The notes under the pieces were generated by a model. It saw nothing but the letters and a program-made list of their open reading frames with translations, had not been told where the DNA came from and searched no databases. Positions 1 to 5,758 of a DNA stretch of 6,455 nt are shown one piece after another (the first letter of the stretch is position 1; the number at the start of each line of letters is the position of its first letter). The translations under genes and the position numbers were made by a program. Origin of the DNA: Clostridia bacterium (lineage in GTDB: Bacteria; Bacillota; Clostridia; Christensenellales; CAG-138). The DNA is taken from positions 1 to 6,455 of the forward strand of contig JAFSFN010000229.1 in the NCBI GenBank assembly GCA_017435185.1. The letters run 5' to 3'.

Positions 1-457
1 TGACACCGTAAGTTAATGTCTTTATATCTTCCGCACTCAATGCACGCTCGCAAATGACATAATATGTTTTATCCACAACAAATTTCGGGTGCATCATTTT
101 ATAAGCAAGCTCACCGTCATTTGTCATGACGAGCAAGCCTTCGGAATCATAGTCGAGCCTGCCTACATTGTAAAGGCGAACAGGATAATTTTTGAAAAAG
201 TCCATAACGGTTTCCCTGCCTTTGGGGTCATCGGTACTGCAAATGACGCCTCTGGGCTTATTGAAAAGTATCACTGCCTTTTTTTCTTCAAGCCGTATTT
301 GCTTTGAGTCAAACTCAACCAAATCAAAATCAGGCTCAACAGTTGTGCCGATTAAAGCAATCTTGCCGTTAACCGTGACTCTTCCTTCGATTATATATTC
401 TTCGCACTTGCGGCGCGAGGCAATCCCTGCCTCAGCCATGAATTTCTGCAAGCGCAT
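1..457 (-). CDS. rluB: RsuA/RluB-family rRNA pseudouridine synthase (3' end outside window)
   Basis: Partial gene whose first 152 codons are visible. The product should convert a specific uridine of rRNA (probably 23S, as RluB does) to pseudouridine in the cytoplasm. An S4 RNA-binding domain is visible from residue 1 to about 50, beginning MRLQKFMAEAGIASRRKCEE with VTVNGK near residue 27. The catalytic domain starts near residue 60 (ILFNKPRGVICS) and carries the family motif GRLDYDSEGLLVMTNDG at 99-115, in which Asp102 is the expected nucleophile. I chose the ATG at 457-455 because the family normally begins at this MRLQKF sequence and an AGGAAG ribosome-binding site lies 7 nt upstream (465-470). 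An in-frame ATG at 484 would add nine residues and has a weaker site. The gene follows the dacB stop closely and is probably co-transcribed. RluB rather than RsuA or RluF is an inference from the dacB neighbour, as in Bacillus. Confidence 0.93.
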   Translation of the reverse strand, partial: MRLQKFMAEAGIASRRKCEEYIIEGRVTVNGKIALIGTTVEPDFDLVEFDSKQIRLEEKKAVILFNKPRGVICSTDDPKGRETVMDFFKNYPVRLYNVGRLDYDSEGLLVMTNDGELAYKMMHPKFVVDKTYYVICERALSAEDIKTLTYGV

Positions 458-464
458 TTTTGCG

Positions 465-470
465 CTTCCT
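465..470 (-). promoter_or_regulatory. Ribosome-binding site of rluB
   Basis: AGGAAG on the minus strand, 7 nt before the ATG at 457. It supports this start over the in-frame ATG at 484. The site lies 28 nt after the dacB stop codon. Confidence 0.6.
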
Positions 471-497
471 GTTTCGCTCTGCATGCTTTCTTCCGTT

Positions 498-1622
498 CTA
501 TGCGACGAAGCGTTTTATTACCCTGTTCCAGAAATATTCAAAGCTCACCGCATCTATATCTTGTGCAGCAACAAGATCGCTCTTTACAAGCAGTTTATCT
601 TCTTCCCATATTTCAAGCGTTCCGAGCACTTCCCCCTTTGTGACGGGAGCATTAATCGCATCGGCGGTTATTATCCTCGGAATCAGGTTTGCATATTCAT
701 CGTTGCTGACAGGTATCATTATATTATCTTTCAGCTCAAGTGCCAACACATTTTTTCTTCCGTTAAACACTCTTGCACGCGCTATGACTTCGCCTGCGCT
801 GAGTACTTTAGCCATCGAGAAGTTATCAAGGCCGTAATCGAGCATACTCTTGGCATCGTTGAACATATTGGGGTCATTAAGCACAACACCTACCACTTCC
901 ATAGAGTCACGCATTGCACTGAACACAAGGCATTTACCGGCACGCATCGTGTAACCGGTCTTAACGCCGTTGCCGCCTTCATACTGCCAGAGAATCTTGT
1001 TTTTGTTCTTCCACGTGCGTGTTATCTCGCCTGTTTCAGACTTGTAATAGGTCGTTCCCACAACTTCTCTGAATGTCTCGTTCCCCATTGCATAGCAGGC
1101 AATAAGTCCGAGATCATAAGCAGTCGTGTAATGTGCATCGTCATGCAGGCCGTTTGGTGTAACGAAGTTGGTGTTCATACAACCGATAGACTTTGCTTTT
1201 TTGTTCATTATCTCAGCAAAGCCCTCCACACTTCCGCCCACGTGGCAGGCAAGCGCCACCGCCGCATCATTTCCCGAAGCGAGCATGAGCCCATACAAAA
1301 GATCACGCACGCTTATTCTTTCGTTTTTCTTGAGATATATGCTTGAGCCTTCTATGGCATATGCCGCATCATCCACCTCGATGACTTCATCAAGTTGTCC
1401 GTTTTCAATCGCCAATATACATGTCATTATCTTGGTTGTGCTGGCCATGGGCAGTTTTTCATGAGCTGACTTATAATAGAGCACTTTACCTGTGGTTCGC
1501 TCCATAAGCACAGCACCCTGTGCGGAGTCCGCAAGCTGTTGTTCAGAAGCCGCAGCAGTAGGTACGGCGCTAATAAGAGTTATAATCGCCGCAAGTATGC
1601 AGGTGATCAGTTTTCTTTTCAT
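498..1622 (-). CDS. dacB: Serine-type D-alanyl-D-alanine carboxypeptidase (DacB/DacF type, S11 family)
   Basis: A complete 374-residue penicillin-binding protein 5-like enzyme that removes the terminal D-Ala from peptidoglycan pentapeptides outside the membrane, trimming cross-linking. Residues 1-25 are a signal peptide (MKRK, hydrophobic core, AxA-type end). All three active-site boxes are present: SxxK as S61-T-T-K64, SGN at 116-118, and KTG at 221-223. A PBP5 C-terminal domain follows from about 260 to 350, and the tail near 358-374 (FEYFWNRVIKRF) resembles the amphipathic membrane anchor of the family. The segments EGSSIYL and TWKNKNKIL resemble sporulation DacB (PBP5*) more than vegetative DacA, and rluB next door also fits dacB, but dacF is an equally possible name. 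Its ATG overlaps the gerW stop as ATGA, so translation is probably coupled. A GGGGAG sits about 12 nt upstream, which is rather far. Confidence 0.95.
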   Translation of the reverse strand: MKRKLITCILAAIITLISAVPTAAASEQQLADSAQGAVLMERTTGKVLYYKSAHEKLPMASTTKIMTCILAIENGQLDEVIEVDDAAYAIEGSSIYLKKNERISVRDLLYGLMLASGNDAAVALACHVGGSVEGFAEIMNKKAKSIGCMNTNFVTPNGLHDDAHYTTAYDLGLIACYAMGNETFREVVGTTYYKSETGEITRTWKNKNKILWQYEGGNGVKTGYTMRAGKCLVFSAMRDSMEVVGVVLNDPNMFNDAKSMLDYGLDNFSMAKVLSAGEVIARARVFNGRKNVLALELKDNIMIPVSNDEYANLIPRIITADAINAPVTKGEVLGTLEIWEEDKLLVKSDLVAAQDIDAVSFEYFWNRVIKRFVA

Positions 1623-2050
1623 GGATTACTGCCGCTCCCCTTCTTTTTTATGAGGTTGGTCAACATGGTCAACGCTTCGGGCACAAGTTCCACAGCTCTG
1701 TCGAGCGTTGTTTCAAACTGCGCCGGAAGCACCTTTACAGTTCCTTTGTTCATGCTTACAAAACCCATTGGCGTAAGGCTCATGCCTGCTATTGCAGTTC
1801 CCGCAAAGGGATATCTGTCCTCCATGCCGTCAAGCGCTTCACCCGCTTTTTTAATGGGAGCGGAATTGCTGCTGCTCTTCATGTTGTACTCACCGCCGCC
1901 TGACACAAAGCCAAGGCTCACCTTTGATATCGGCAGCAGTACAGATTCTTCTCCTGCTATTATCGGCGTACCGACAATGGTATTCACATCCACCATGCTG
2001 CGCAGTTCCTCCATGGTACTGTGCATGATATTTTCAATAGGGTGTGGCAT
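1619..2050 (-). CDS. gerW: Spore protein GerW/YtfJ family
   Basis: A 143-residue GerW (YtfJ) protein. In Bacillus, YtfJ is made in the forespore and is needed for normal germination; its biochemical activity is not known to me. Diagnostic features are the N-terminal HPIENIMHSTMEELRSMVDV, the VGTPI segment, the GFVSGGGEY motif near residue 47-55, and the glycine/alanine-rich YPFAGTAIAGMSLTPMGF segment, followed by VKVLPAQ. The end is a short helix and a polar tail (IKKKGSGSNP). There is no signal peptide or membrane span. The same frame is open upstream to an ATG at 2149, but that stretch overlaps ytfI and does not look like family sequence. Of the two nearby starts, ATG 2056 lies only 2 nt from the AAAGGA ribosome-binding site while ATG 2050 lies 8 nt from it, so 2050 is preferred. 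Its stop overlaps the dacB start. Confidence 0.95.
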   Translation of the reverse strand: MPHPIENIMHSTMEELRSMVDVNTIVGTPIIAGEESVLLPISKVSLGFVSGGGEYNMKSSSNSAPIKKAGEALDGMEDRYPFAGTAIAGMSLTPMGFVSMNKGTVKVLPAQFETTLDRAVELVPEALTMLTNLIKKKGSGSNP

Positions 2051-2052
2051 AT

Positions 2053-2544
2053 TCATCTTCCTTTCAAAACCAGAATACCAATAATTTGCGTTGGAAAAAT
2101 TGTAACTATGCCTTCCAAATACAGCCAAAACACGCCTGTTGCAAAGCACGGCTTGACAGAAATGCCTGTCTTATCCGAAATACACATAAATTCTGCCAGC
2201 TTTTCCACCAAAATTCTTGTAAACCCCACCATCATAACAGTAAAAAAAGCATTATCCTTTATGCCTATTTTTGCTCGCATTTCCACTCTTTTCACATCGG
2301 ACCATTTAAGTGCGCCCTTTAAGATTTTTGTATATACACTCCTCTTCTTTTTCTTTTTTCGTCTGAATATCAGAGTTTGAATGTCTGTATTTATATGTAT
2401 CGGGATTTTCACCAGTCCCATGGCAAGCCCTAACTTTATTGACAGCATAATTTTTTCCTCAACGGCCTTCACCGATACGCTGCAGCGTATCGGCAACAAC
2501 AATAAAACGGTCAAAAATATAACTGTGCAAATTATGGCAGGCAT
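2053..2544 (-). CDS. ytfI: DUF2953-type membrane protein, YtfI-like
   Basis: A 163-residue protein of unknown biochemical function. Residues 1-18 form a hydrophobic N-terminal segment that ends at PIRCSVSV, the usual start of DUF2953 proteins. A very basic patch, RRKKKKKR, lies at 61-68, a conserved-looking helix (FTRILVEKLAEFM) spans about 108-120, and the C-terminal 137-160 is hydrophobic and may be a second membrane segment. Assignment rests on this architecture and on the gerW (ytfJ) gene directly downstream, which matches the ytfI-ytfJ pair of Bacillus; no catalytic motif is visible. The only usable start is ATG 2544: the frame is closed upstream by a stop after seven codons, and no Shine-Dalgarno sequence precedes it. 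A perfect 22-bp palindrome covers codons 18-24, and a slippery A AAA AAG lies in frame at codons 62-64. Confidence 0.75.
   Translation of the reverse strand: MPAIICTVIFLTVLLLLPIRCSVSVKAVEEKIMLSIKLGLAMGLVKIPIHINTDIQTLIFRRKKKKKRSVYTKILKGALKWSDVKRVEMRAKIGIKDNAFFTVMMVGFTRILVEKLAEFMCISDKTGISVKPCFATGVFWLYLEGIVTIFPTQIIGILVLKGR
2059..2064 (-). promoter_or_regulatory. Ribosome-binding site deciding the gerW start
   Basis: AAAGGA within the last codons of ytfI. It is 8 nt before ATG 2050 but only 2 nt before ATG 2056, so it favours the downstream ATG and a start reading MPHPIENIM, as usual in the family. Confidence 0.6.
2353..2359 (-). other. In-phase slippery heptamer A AAA AAG in ytfI
   Basis: Codons 62-64 of ytfI read CGA AAA AAG, giving the phased heptamer A AAA AAG, the same motif used for -1 frameshifting in Escherichia coli dnaX. 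A -1 slip would add about 15 codons (beginning EKEEECIYKN) before a stop and give a product of roughly 79 residues. No upstream Shine-Dalgarno stimulator is evident, so it may only be part of the lysine codon run. Confidence 0.25.
2472..2493. repeat. Perfect 22-bp palindrome inside the start of ytfI
   Basis: The half-site CCGATACGCTG is followed immediately by its exact reverse complement, with no spacer and a CTGCAG core. It spans codons 18-24 of ytfI. In DNA it could be a dimeric-protein operator; in RNA it would form a strong hairpin (limited by the lack of a loop) about 50 nt into the coding sequence. Function is unknown. Confidence 0.8.
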
Positions 2545-2550
2545 GGAATT

Positions 2551-2579
2551 ATTATTTACACGCCATCAGAAAAAGATAC
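2551..2579 (-). promoter_or_regulatory. Weak candidate promoter of ytfI
   Basis: On the minus strand TTGTAT is followed after 17 nt by TAAATA, which ends 8 nt before the ytfI ATG. The -35 match is fair and the -10 match is poor. If used, transcription would begin at or very near the ATG, which would agree with the missing ribosome-binding site. A sporulation sigma factor promoter is equally possible, but I cannot place one with confidence. Confidence 0.2.
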
Positions 2580-2591
2580 AAATCTCACTTT

Positions 2592-2793
2592 TGCGTTTTC
2601 GCATGGTTCCGCCACATATGCCGGTCGGTTTCTTTGCGGGGTTCCACCCCACACCCCGGTCGCTTTTTGAAAAGCGACGGAAAACCAATAAAGGGAATAA
2701 GAAAAGAAACTCAAATGCGTTCAGGCTTTAACAGCATTCAACCGCAAAAACAACGAGGACTTGCCTCTTGAGCGAAAGTGGGGCAGCGCCCCA
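2592..2793. repeat. GC-rich, hairpin-dense intergenic block (probable dispersed repeat)
   Basis: The 258 bases between the LRR-dockerin gene and ytfI hold no convincing gene. They contain several perfect inverted repeats: TGCG-TTTT-CGCA at 2592-2603, GGGGT-TCC-ACCCC at 2638-2650, GTCGCTTTT-TG-AAAAGCGAC at 2659-2678 (extended by two more pairs around a bulged G to 2656-2680), and TGGGGC-AGC-GCCCCA at 2779-2793. GAGG and CCTC at 2755-2767 make a weaker one. The runs of G and C contrast with the AT-rich flanks. The block resembles the mosaic palindromic repeats scattered between genes in some gut Clostridia, but this is from memory of the pattern, and only one copy is visible here. It could also act as a transcript stabiliser or attenuator. 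Confidence 0.5.
2779..2793 (-). terminator. Candidate hairpin terminator after the LRR-dockerin gene
   Basis: A 6-bp GC stem with a 3-nt loop begins 9 nt beyond the LRR-dockerin stop codon. On the minus strand it is followed by ACTTTCGCTC, not a proper U-run, so intrinsic termination is doubtful; it may instead protect the 3' end or belong to the repeat block. Confidence 0.3.
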
Positions 2794-2802
2794 TAATAAA
2801 TT

Positions 2803-3720
2803 TTAACCTGCAATTTTCTTTTGCAATGCTGCCAAATCACGAGAGTTGATGACGTTATCATTGCTTGTATCGGCAAAATTCAACTGTTCTTCCGAAAGTT
2901 CAGCCATTCCCATCAAATATTTTTGCAGTATTGAAATATCTCTTGAATTTATATTGCCATCGCCGTTAATATCGCCCTTGTTTGAATCCTGCAAAAGTTC
3001 AAACATTATGCTGCATTTTTTAGCGTATTCTTCTGCATACGAGCCGCTTTTGCCGCATATGATAAGCTCTTTGCAGTTTTCAAATGCATTGTCGGCTATT
3101 TTGGTTACGTTTTCGGGAATCACAACGCTTTTTAAGTTAGTGCAGGCATAAAACGCACCGTTTTGTATCTCGGTGACATTTTGTGATATTATCATGTTTT
3201 CAAGCGATGGACAGGCCGCAAAAGCGCAAATTCCTATAGTTTTAATTCCGTTTCCCAGTGTTACGCTTTTAAGTGAAGTGCAAGACCCGAAAGCATCAAA
3301 GCCTATGTTTTCAACTCCGTCTCCGATAACAACACTTTCAAGCGATGTGCAATGATGGAACGCCTCGTCGCCTATCGTTTTAACGCTGTCGGGAATCGTT
3401 ATGCTTTTAAGCGATGTACACTCGGCAAACGCCCATTCACATATTGCTGTTATGCTTTCGGGAATGGTGACACTTTCTATCCGCACCTGCTCATAAAAGG
3501 CTTCTGCGCCTATCGCCGTAACAGGATATCCGTTTATTTCTTCAGGTATAATGAGAGCTGAAATATTACCGGCGCTGTTTACGCCTGTTATTTCTGCATA
3601 GCTCTCGTTTACTATTTTGTATTCTACTTGACCGTATATCTCGCTCTCATCAGCCAGCACAACAGGCACAACCATGCACATATAAACAAACACAAGCAAA
3701 ATTGCTGATACTTTTTTCAC
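2803..3720 (-). CDS. Secreted BspA-type leucine-rich-repeat protein with C-terminal type I dockerin
   Basis: A 305-residue secreted protein. Residues 1-23 are a signal peptide ending at VLA. A short N-terminal repeat unit at about 42-80 (IIPEEINGYPVTAIGAEAF) leads into six LRR_5 (BspA/TpLRR) repeats of exactly 23 residues at 81-218, each of the form LxSVxIPxxVxxIGxxAFxxCxx. The usual cap follows (GKSGSYAEEYAKKC, 223-236). Residues 248-305 form a type I dockerin with two calcium loops: Asp250/Asn252/Asp254/Asp261 and Asp284/Asp288/Asp295, each followed by a helix (ISILQKYLMG and LAALQKKIAG). Dockerins bind cohesin modules, so the protein is probably attached to a cellulosome-like scaffold or cell-surface anchor; LRR_5 proteins often mediate adhesion. 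No enzyme domain is present. The start is GTG 3720, with AAGGAG 8 nt upstream overlapping the scpB stop, so it is probably translated from the scpAB transcript. Confidence 0.93.
   Translation of the reverse strand: MKKVSAILLVFVYMCMVVPVVLADESEIYGQVEYKIVNESYAEITGVNSAGNISALIIPEEINGYPVTAIGAEAFYEQVRIESVTIPESITAICEWAFAECTSLKSITIPDSVKTIGDEAFHHCTSLESVVIGDGVENIGFDAFGSCTSLKSVTLGNGIKTIGICAFAACPSLENMIISQNVTEIQNGAFYACTNLKSVVIPENVTKIADNAFENCKELIICGKSGSYAEEYAKKCSIMFELLQDSNKGDINGDGNINSRDISILQKYLMGMAELSEEQLNFADTSNDNVINSRDLAALQKKIAG
3067..3480 (-). repeat. Six tandem 69-bp units encoding leucine-rich repeats
   Basis: Codons 81-218 of the LRR-dockerin gene consist of six in-register 69-bp units (23 residues each). 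The protein repeats are clearly alike (LKSITIPDSVKTIGDEAFHH, LESVVIGDGVENIGFDAFGS, LKSVTLGNGIKTIGICAFAA) and a Cys recurs near the end of every unit. The DNA has diverged, with AAGCGATGTGCA-like stretches the best conserved. Units could be gained or lost by recombination. Confidence 0.8.
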
Positions 3721-3728
3721 TTTATGTT

Positions 3729-3734
3729 CTCCTT
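3729..3734 (-). promoter_or_regulatory. Ribosome-binding site of the LRR-dockerin gene, overlapping the scpB stop
   Basis: AAGGAG lies 8 nt before the GTG start at 3720 and shares two bases with the scpB TAA stop. It is one of the strongest sites in the window and suggests efficient translation from the shared mRNA. Confidence 0.75.
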
Positions 3735-4257
3735 ATTCATCTTCATTGGGAAGTTTAAGTTCAGGAAGTTGAGATATGGAATTTATGCCGAACTCACGCA
3801 GGAATTTATCCGTCGTTGAGAACTGAACGGGTCTGCCGACAGTATCTTTTCTTCCCGTCTCTTTTATGAAGCCGAGTTCCTCAAGACGGCTTACGGAATA
3901 ATCGCATCTCACGCCTCGGACCGCTTCTATCTCGGAGCGTGTAACAGGCTGTTTATACGCTATCACGGAAAGGGTTTCAAGCAGACTCTGAGAAAAGCTC
4001 TTTTCCTTGGGCGGTTGGAGCATCTGTTCGATTATATAAGCATACTTTCTGTTGGAAACAAGCTGAACGGTAGTATCGGTAACCGACAGCAATATACCCC
4101 TTGCCTCACTGCGATATTGTCTGTCCATATCGTCAAGTATTGCCTGTATTTCAACCTGAGTGAGCGACAGTGCATTTTTTAGCGCGTCTATTTCAACAGG
4201 CTCGCCGGCAACAAACAAAATACACTCTATAGCACCGCGTTTTTCATCAACTATCAT
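3733..4257 (-). CDS. scpB: Segregation and condensation protein ScpB
   Basis: A 174-residue ScpB. It dimerises and binds the middle of ScpA in the Smc-ScpA-ScpB condensin, which compacts and segregates the chromosome near replication origins. Two winged-helix domains are visible: the first at about 1-75 (AIECILFVAGEPVEIDALKNAL... YRSEARGILLS), the second from about 88 to 160, with the hallmark LSVIAYKQPVTRSEIEAVRGV followed by SRLEELGFIKETGRKDTVGRP and the FLREFGI segment. The length is slightly below that of Bacillus ScpB because the acidic C-terminal tail is short. The ATG lies inside the end of scpA, an 11-nt overlap, with GAGG six nt upstream, so the two subunits are probably translationally coupled. 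Confidence 0.97.
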   Translation of the reverse strand: MIVDEKRGAIECILFVAGEPVEIDALKNALSLTQVEIQAILDDMDRQYRSEARGILLSVTDTTVQLVSNRKYAYIIEQMLQPPKEKSFSQSLLETLSVIAYKQPVTRSEIEAVRGVRCDYSVSRLEELGFIKETGRKDTVGRPVQFSTTDKFLREFGINSISQLPELKLPNEDE

Positions 4258-5023
4258 GCTCTACCTCATCCATATATTCAAAGTCGGAATCATCGTCACA
4301 AAGTTCTCTTGCATATATCGTTATTTTGCCGTAGGGAACATTTTGCTTTAATGTTATTTCATTGTGCATTATCATATCAAGAAGTGCCATGAATGTGACT
4401 ATGCACTCCATTTTTGAAGGTTTATCTTCAAAAAGCTGTTCAAAATCGACCTTGCTGCCAATTTTGAGCCTGTCCCTTATTATGCGGAGCTGGCTTCGTA
4501 TCGTAAACTTGTCAGGCTTCACCTCATGAAGCGATCTGTCATAAGGCTCTTTTTTATATTTATCACGGTTGAGGATGTTCATAAACGCCTCATACAGTGC
4601 ATCCACAGAAGCATCGGGGAAATTCACCGTCGGAGGCGGAAGCGGAAACTCTTCAGGCAAACGAGTATATGTGCCGATAACATTTTCACGCATCATGCCC
4701 AAATCCGCTCCTGCTCGCTTGAACGCCTTATATTCTCGAAGCTGCATTATGAGCAGTTCTTCGGCATTGTCTTCTTCATCTTCCGTTACGGGCGGTTTGG
4801 GAAGAAGTGATTTTGATTTTATGTTCACCAATGTTGCCGCCATCGTAATAAACTCACTTGCACGATTCATATCTATTTCGGATAAATCGTCCATATACGC
4901 CAAATACTGCGATGTTATTTGAGAAACAAAAACATCGCAGATATCAAGCTCCGCTTCTTCTATAAGATGAAGAAGCAAATCCAGCGGACCGTCAAATTGT
5001 GCAAGTTTTACTCGGTATTCCAT
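4247..5023 (-). CDS. scpA: Segregation and condensation protein ScpA (kleisin)
   Basis: A 258-residue kleisin that bridges the Smc head and neck and carries the ScpB dimer in the bacterial condensin complex. The N-terminal signature YRVKLAQFDGPLDLLLHLIEEAELDI (in two parts, residues 3-28) and ITSQYLAYMDDL, then EFITMAATLVNIKSKSLLP at about 58-76, form the N-terminal helical domain that contacts Smc. An acidic linker (EDEEDNAEELL) comes next, and the C-terminal winged helix (FEQLFEDKPSKMECIVTFMALLDMIMHNEITLKQ) spans roughly 194-230. Length is normal for the family. The start is ATG 5023, 4 nt after the protease stop codon; no good Shine-Dalgarno sequence precedes it, so translation probably depends on ribosomes finishing the upstream gene. 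The 3' end overlaps scpB by 11 nt. Confidence 0.97.
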   Translation of the reverse strand: MEYRVKLAQFDGPLDLLLHLIEEAELDICDVFVSQITSQYLAYMDDLSEIDMNRASEFITMAATLVNIKSKSLLPKPPVTEDEEDNAEELLIMQLREYKAFKRAGADLGMMRENVIGTYTRLPEEFPLPPPTVNFPDASVDALYEAFMNILNRDKYKKEPYDRSLHEVKPDKFTIRSQLRIIRDRLKIGSKVDFEQLFEDKPSKMECIVTFMALLDMIMHNEITLKQNVPYGKITIYARELCDDDSDFEYMDEVEHDS

Positions 5024-5027
5024 GGTG

Positions 5028-5693
5028 CTATATCAAAGGCAGGAATAATCCGTAGAAATTCAACGCGGTTTCAACAAGGAAGTTTGCGCCCGCGGATATT
5101 ATTCCGCTCGTTGCGCCGCTAAGTAAGAGTACCAAAAGTATAATTGTGCCGTAGCGTTGCAAAAACATGAACGGACGAGGACCGATAAGTTTCACCAAAA
5201 GCGCCTCTACAACACGATAACCGTCAAGCGGAGGTATGGGCAAAAGATTGAATATGGCAAGCACTGCATTTACCGACATGAACGGAAAAATGAAATTTAC
5301 TATCATTTCATTGTAAAGCTGAGGGAATATGAAGAAAATCAAATATATGCCCGTAAAAACAAACAGAAGCAGTATATTCACCACTATGCCCGCAAGTGAG
5401 ACCATGATATCGTCCTTACGAGGATTCTTAAAGTTTCGGGAATTTACGGGTACGGGTTTTGCCCACCCAAACCCTGCAAATATTAGCATTATAAAGCCCA
5501 GCGGGTCTATATGCGCAAAAGGATTCACCGTCATGCGTCCTAAATTTCTCGCAGTCGGATCGCCGCATTTATACGCAACAAAGGCATGCGCCCACTCATG
5601 ACACGACAACGACACGAGTATTGCGGGAAGCATATACAATATGCTCAGTACAGTATCTCTTATATTGCCGCCGCTCAATATATCTCCTAACAT
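5028..5693 (-). CDS. M50/site-2-protease family membrane metalloprotease
   Basis: A 221-residue polytopic membrane protein of the short, PDZ-less site-2 protease group (YwhC-like), which cleaves peptide bonds within or near the membrane; no substrate is evident here. The zinc motif HEWAH (His32, Glu33, His36) sits in the first hydrophobic segment, and the third ligand is supplied by NLLPIPPLDG at 149-158, where Asp157 is the expected residue. Other family marks are CGDPTARNLGRMTVNPFAHIDP (in parts, 43-64) and FGWAKPVPVN (75-84). At least four hydrophobic stretches are visible: about 15-31, 64-78, 98-123 and 133-150, plus one near 180-195. The ATG at 5693 has a strong GAGGAG 7 nt upstream. It heads the scpAB unit, and genes of this type often lie next to scpA in Firmicutes. 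Confidence 0.95.
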   Translation of the reverse strand: MLGDILSGGNIRDTVLSILYMLPAILVSLSCHEWAHAFVAYKCGDPTARNLGRMTVNPFAHIDPLGFIMLIFAGFGWAKPVPVNSRNFKNPRKDDIMVSLAGIVVNILLLFVFTGIYLIFFIFPQLYNEMIVNFIFPFMSVNAVLAIFNLLPIPPLDGYRVVEALLVKLIGPRPFMFLQRYGTIILLVLLLSGATSGIISAGANFLVETALNFYGLFLPLI

Positions 5694-5700
5694 TTTTTAT

Positions 5701-5706
5701 CTCCTC
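5701..5706 (-). promoter_or_regulatory. Ribosome-binding site of the M50 protease gene
   Basis: GAGGAG on the minus strand, 7 nt before ATG 5693; near-ideal spacing, and it fixes the start. Confidence 0.75.
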
Positions 5707-5729
5707 GTATGTATACATTATGATACAGT

Positions 5730-5758
5730 ATTATAAATCAATTCTGCTTTTCCTGCAA
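5730..5758 (-). promoter_or_regulatory. Candidate sigma-A promoter for the protease-scpAB unit
   Basis: A perfect -10 box, TATAAT (5735-5730), is preceded at exactly 17 nt by TTGCAG (5758-5753), which matches three of six -35 positions. The predicted start of transcription near 5723 would give a leader of about 30 nt with the GAGGAG site inside it. The -35 box overlaps a small inverted repeat, GCAATC-TC-GATTGC (5755-5768), just after the stop codon of the upstream gene. The upstream DNA is AT-rich, so chance matches are possible. Confidence 0.5.

Noticed and set aside
192..1346. A 384-codon plus-strand open frame opposite dacB and the start of rluB
   Set aside because: It is antisense to two genes with complete family motifs; its product is rich in Cys, His and Phe with no recognisable domain and no ribosome-binding site, as expected from a shadow frame.
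2051..2149. N-terminal extension of gerW to ATG 2149
   Set aside because: The extra 33 residues overlap the ytfI coding end, do not resemble GerW, and lack a ribosome-binding site; AAAGGA points to ATG 2050.
2381..2731. Plus-strand 116-codon frame across ytfI and the hairpin block
   Set aside because: Half is antisense to ytfI and the rest translates palindromic repeat sequence into low-complexity basic residues; no domain is visible.
2779..2793. Strong intrinsic terminator ending the scp operon
   Set aside because: The stem is good but no U-run follows on the minus strand, so it is listed only as a weak candidate.
3067..3480. Regular 69-bp periodicity considered as a CRISPR or non-coding tandem array
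   Set aside because: The period is 23 codons in frame and encodes LRR_5 repeats; there are no constant repeats separated by unique spacers.
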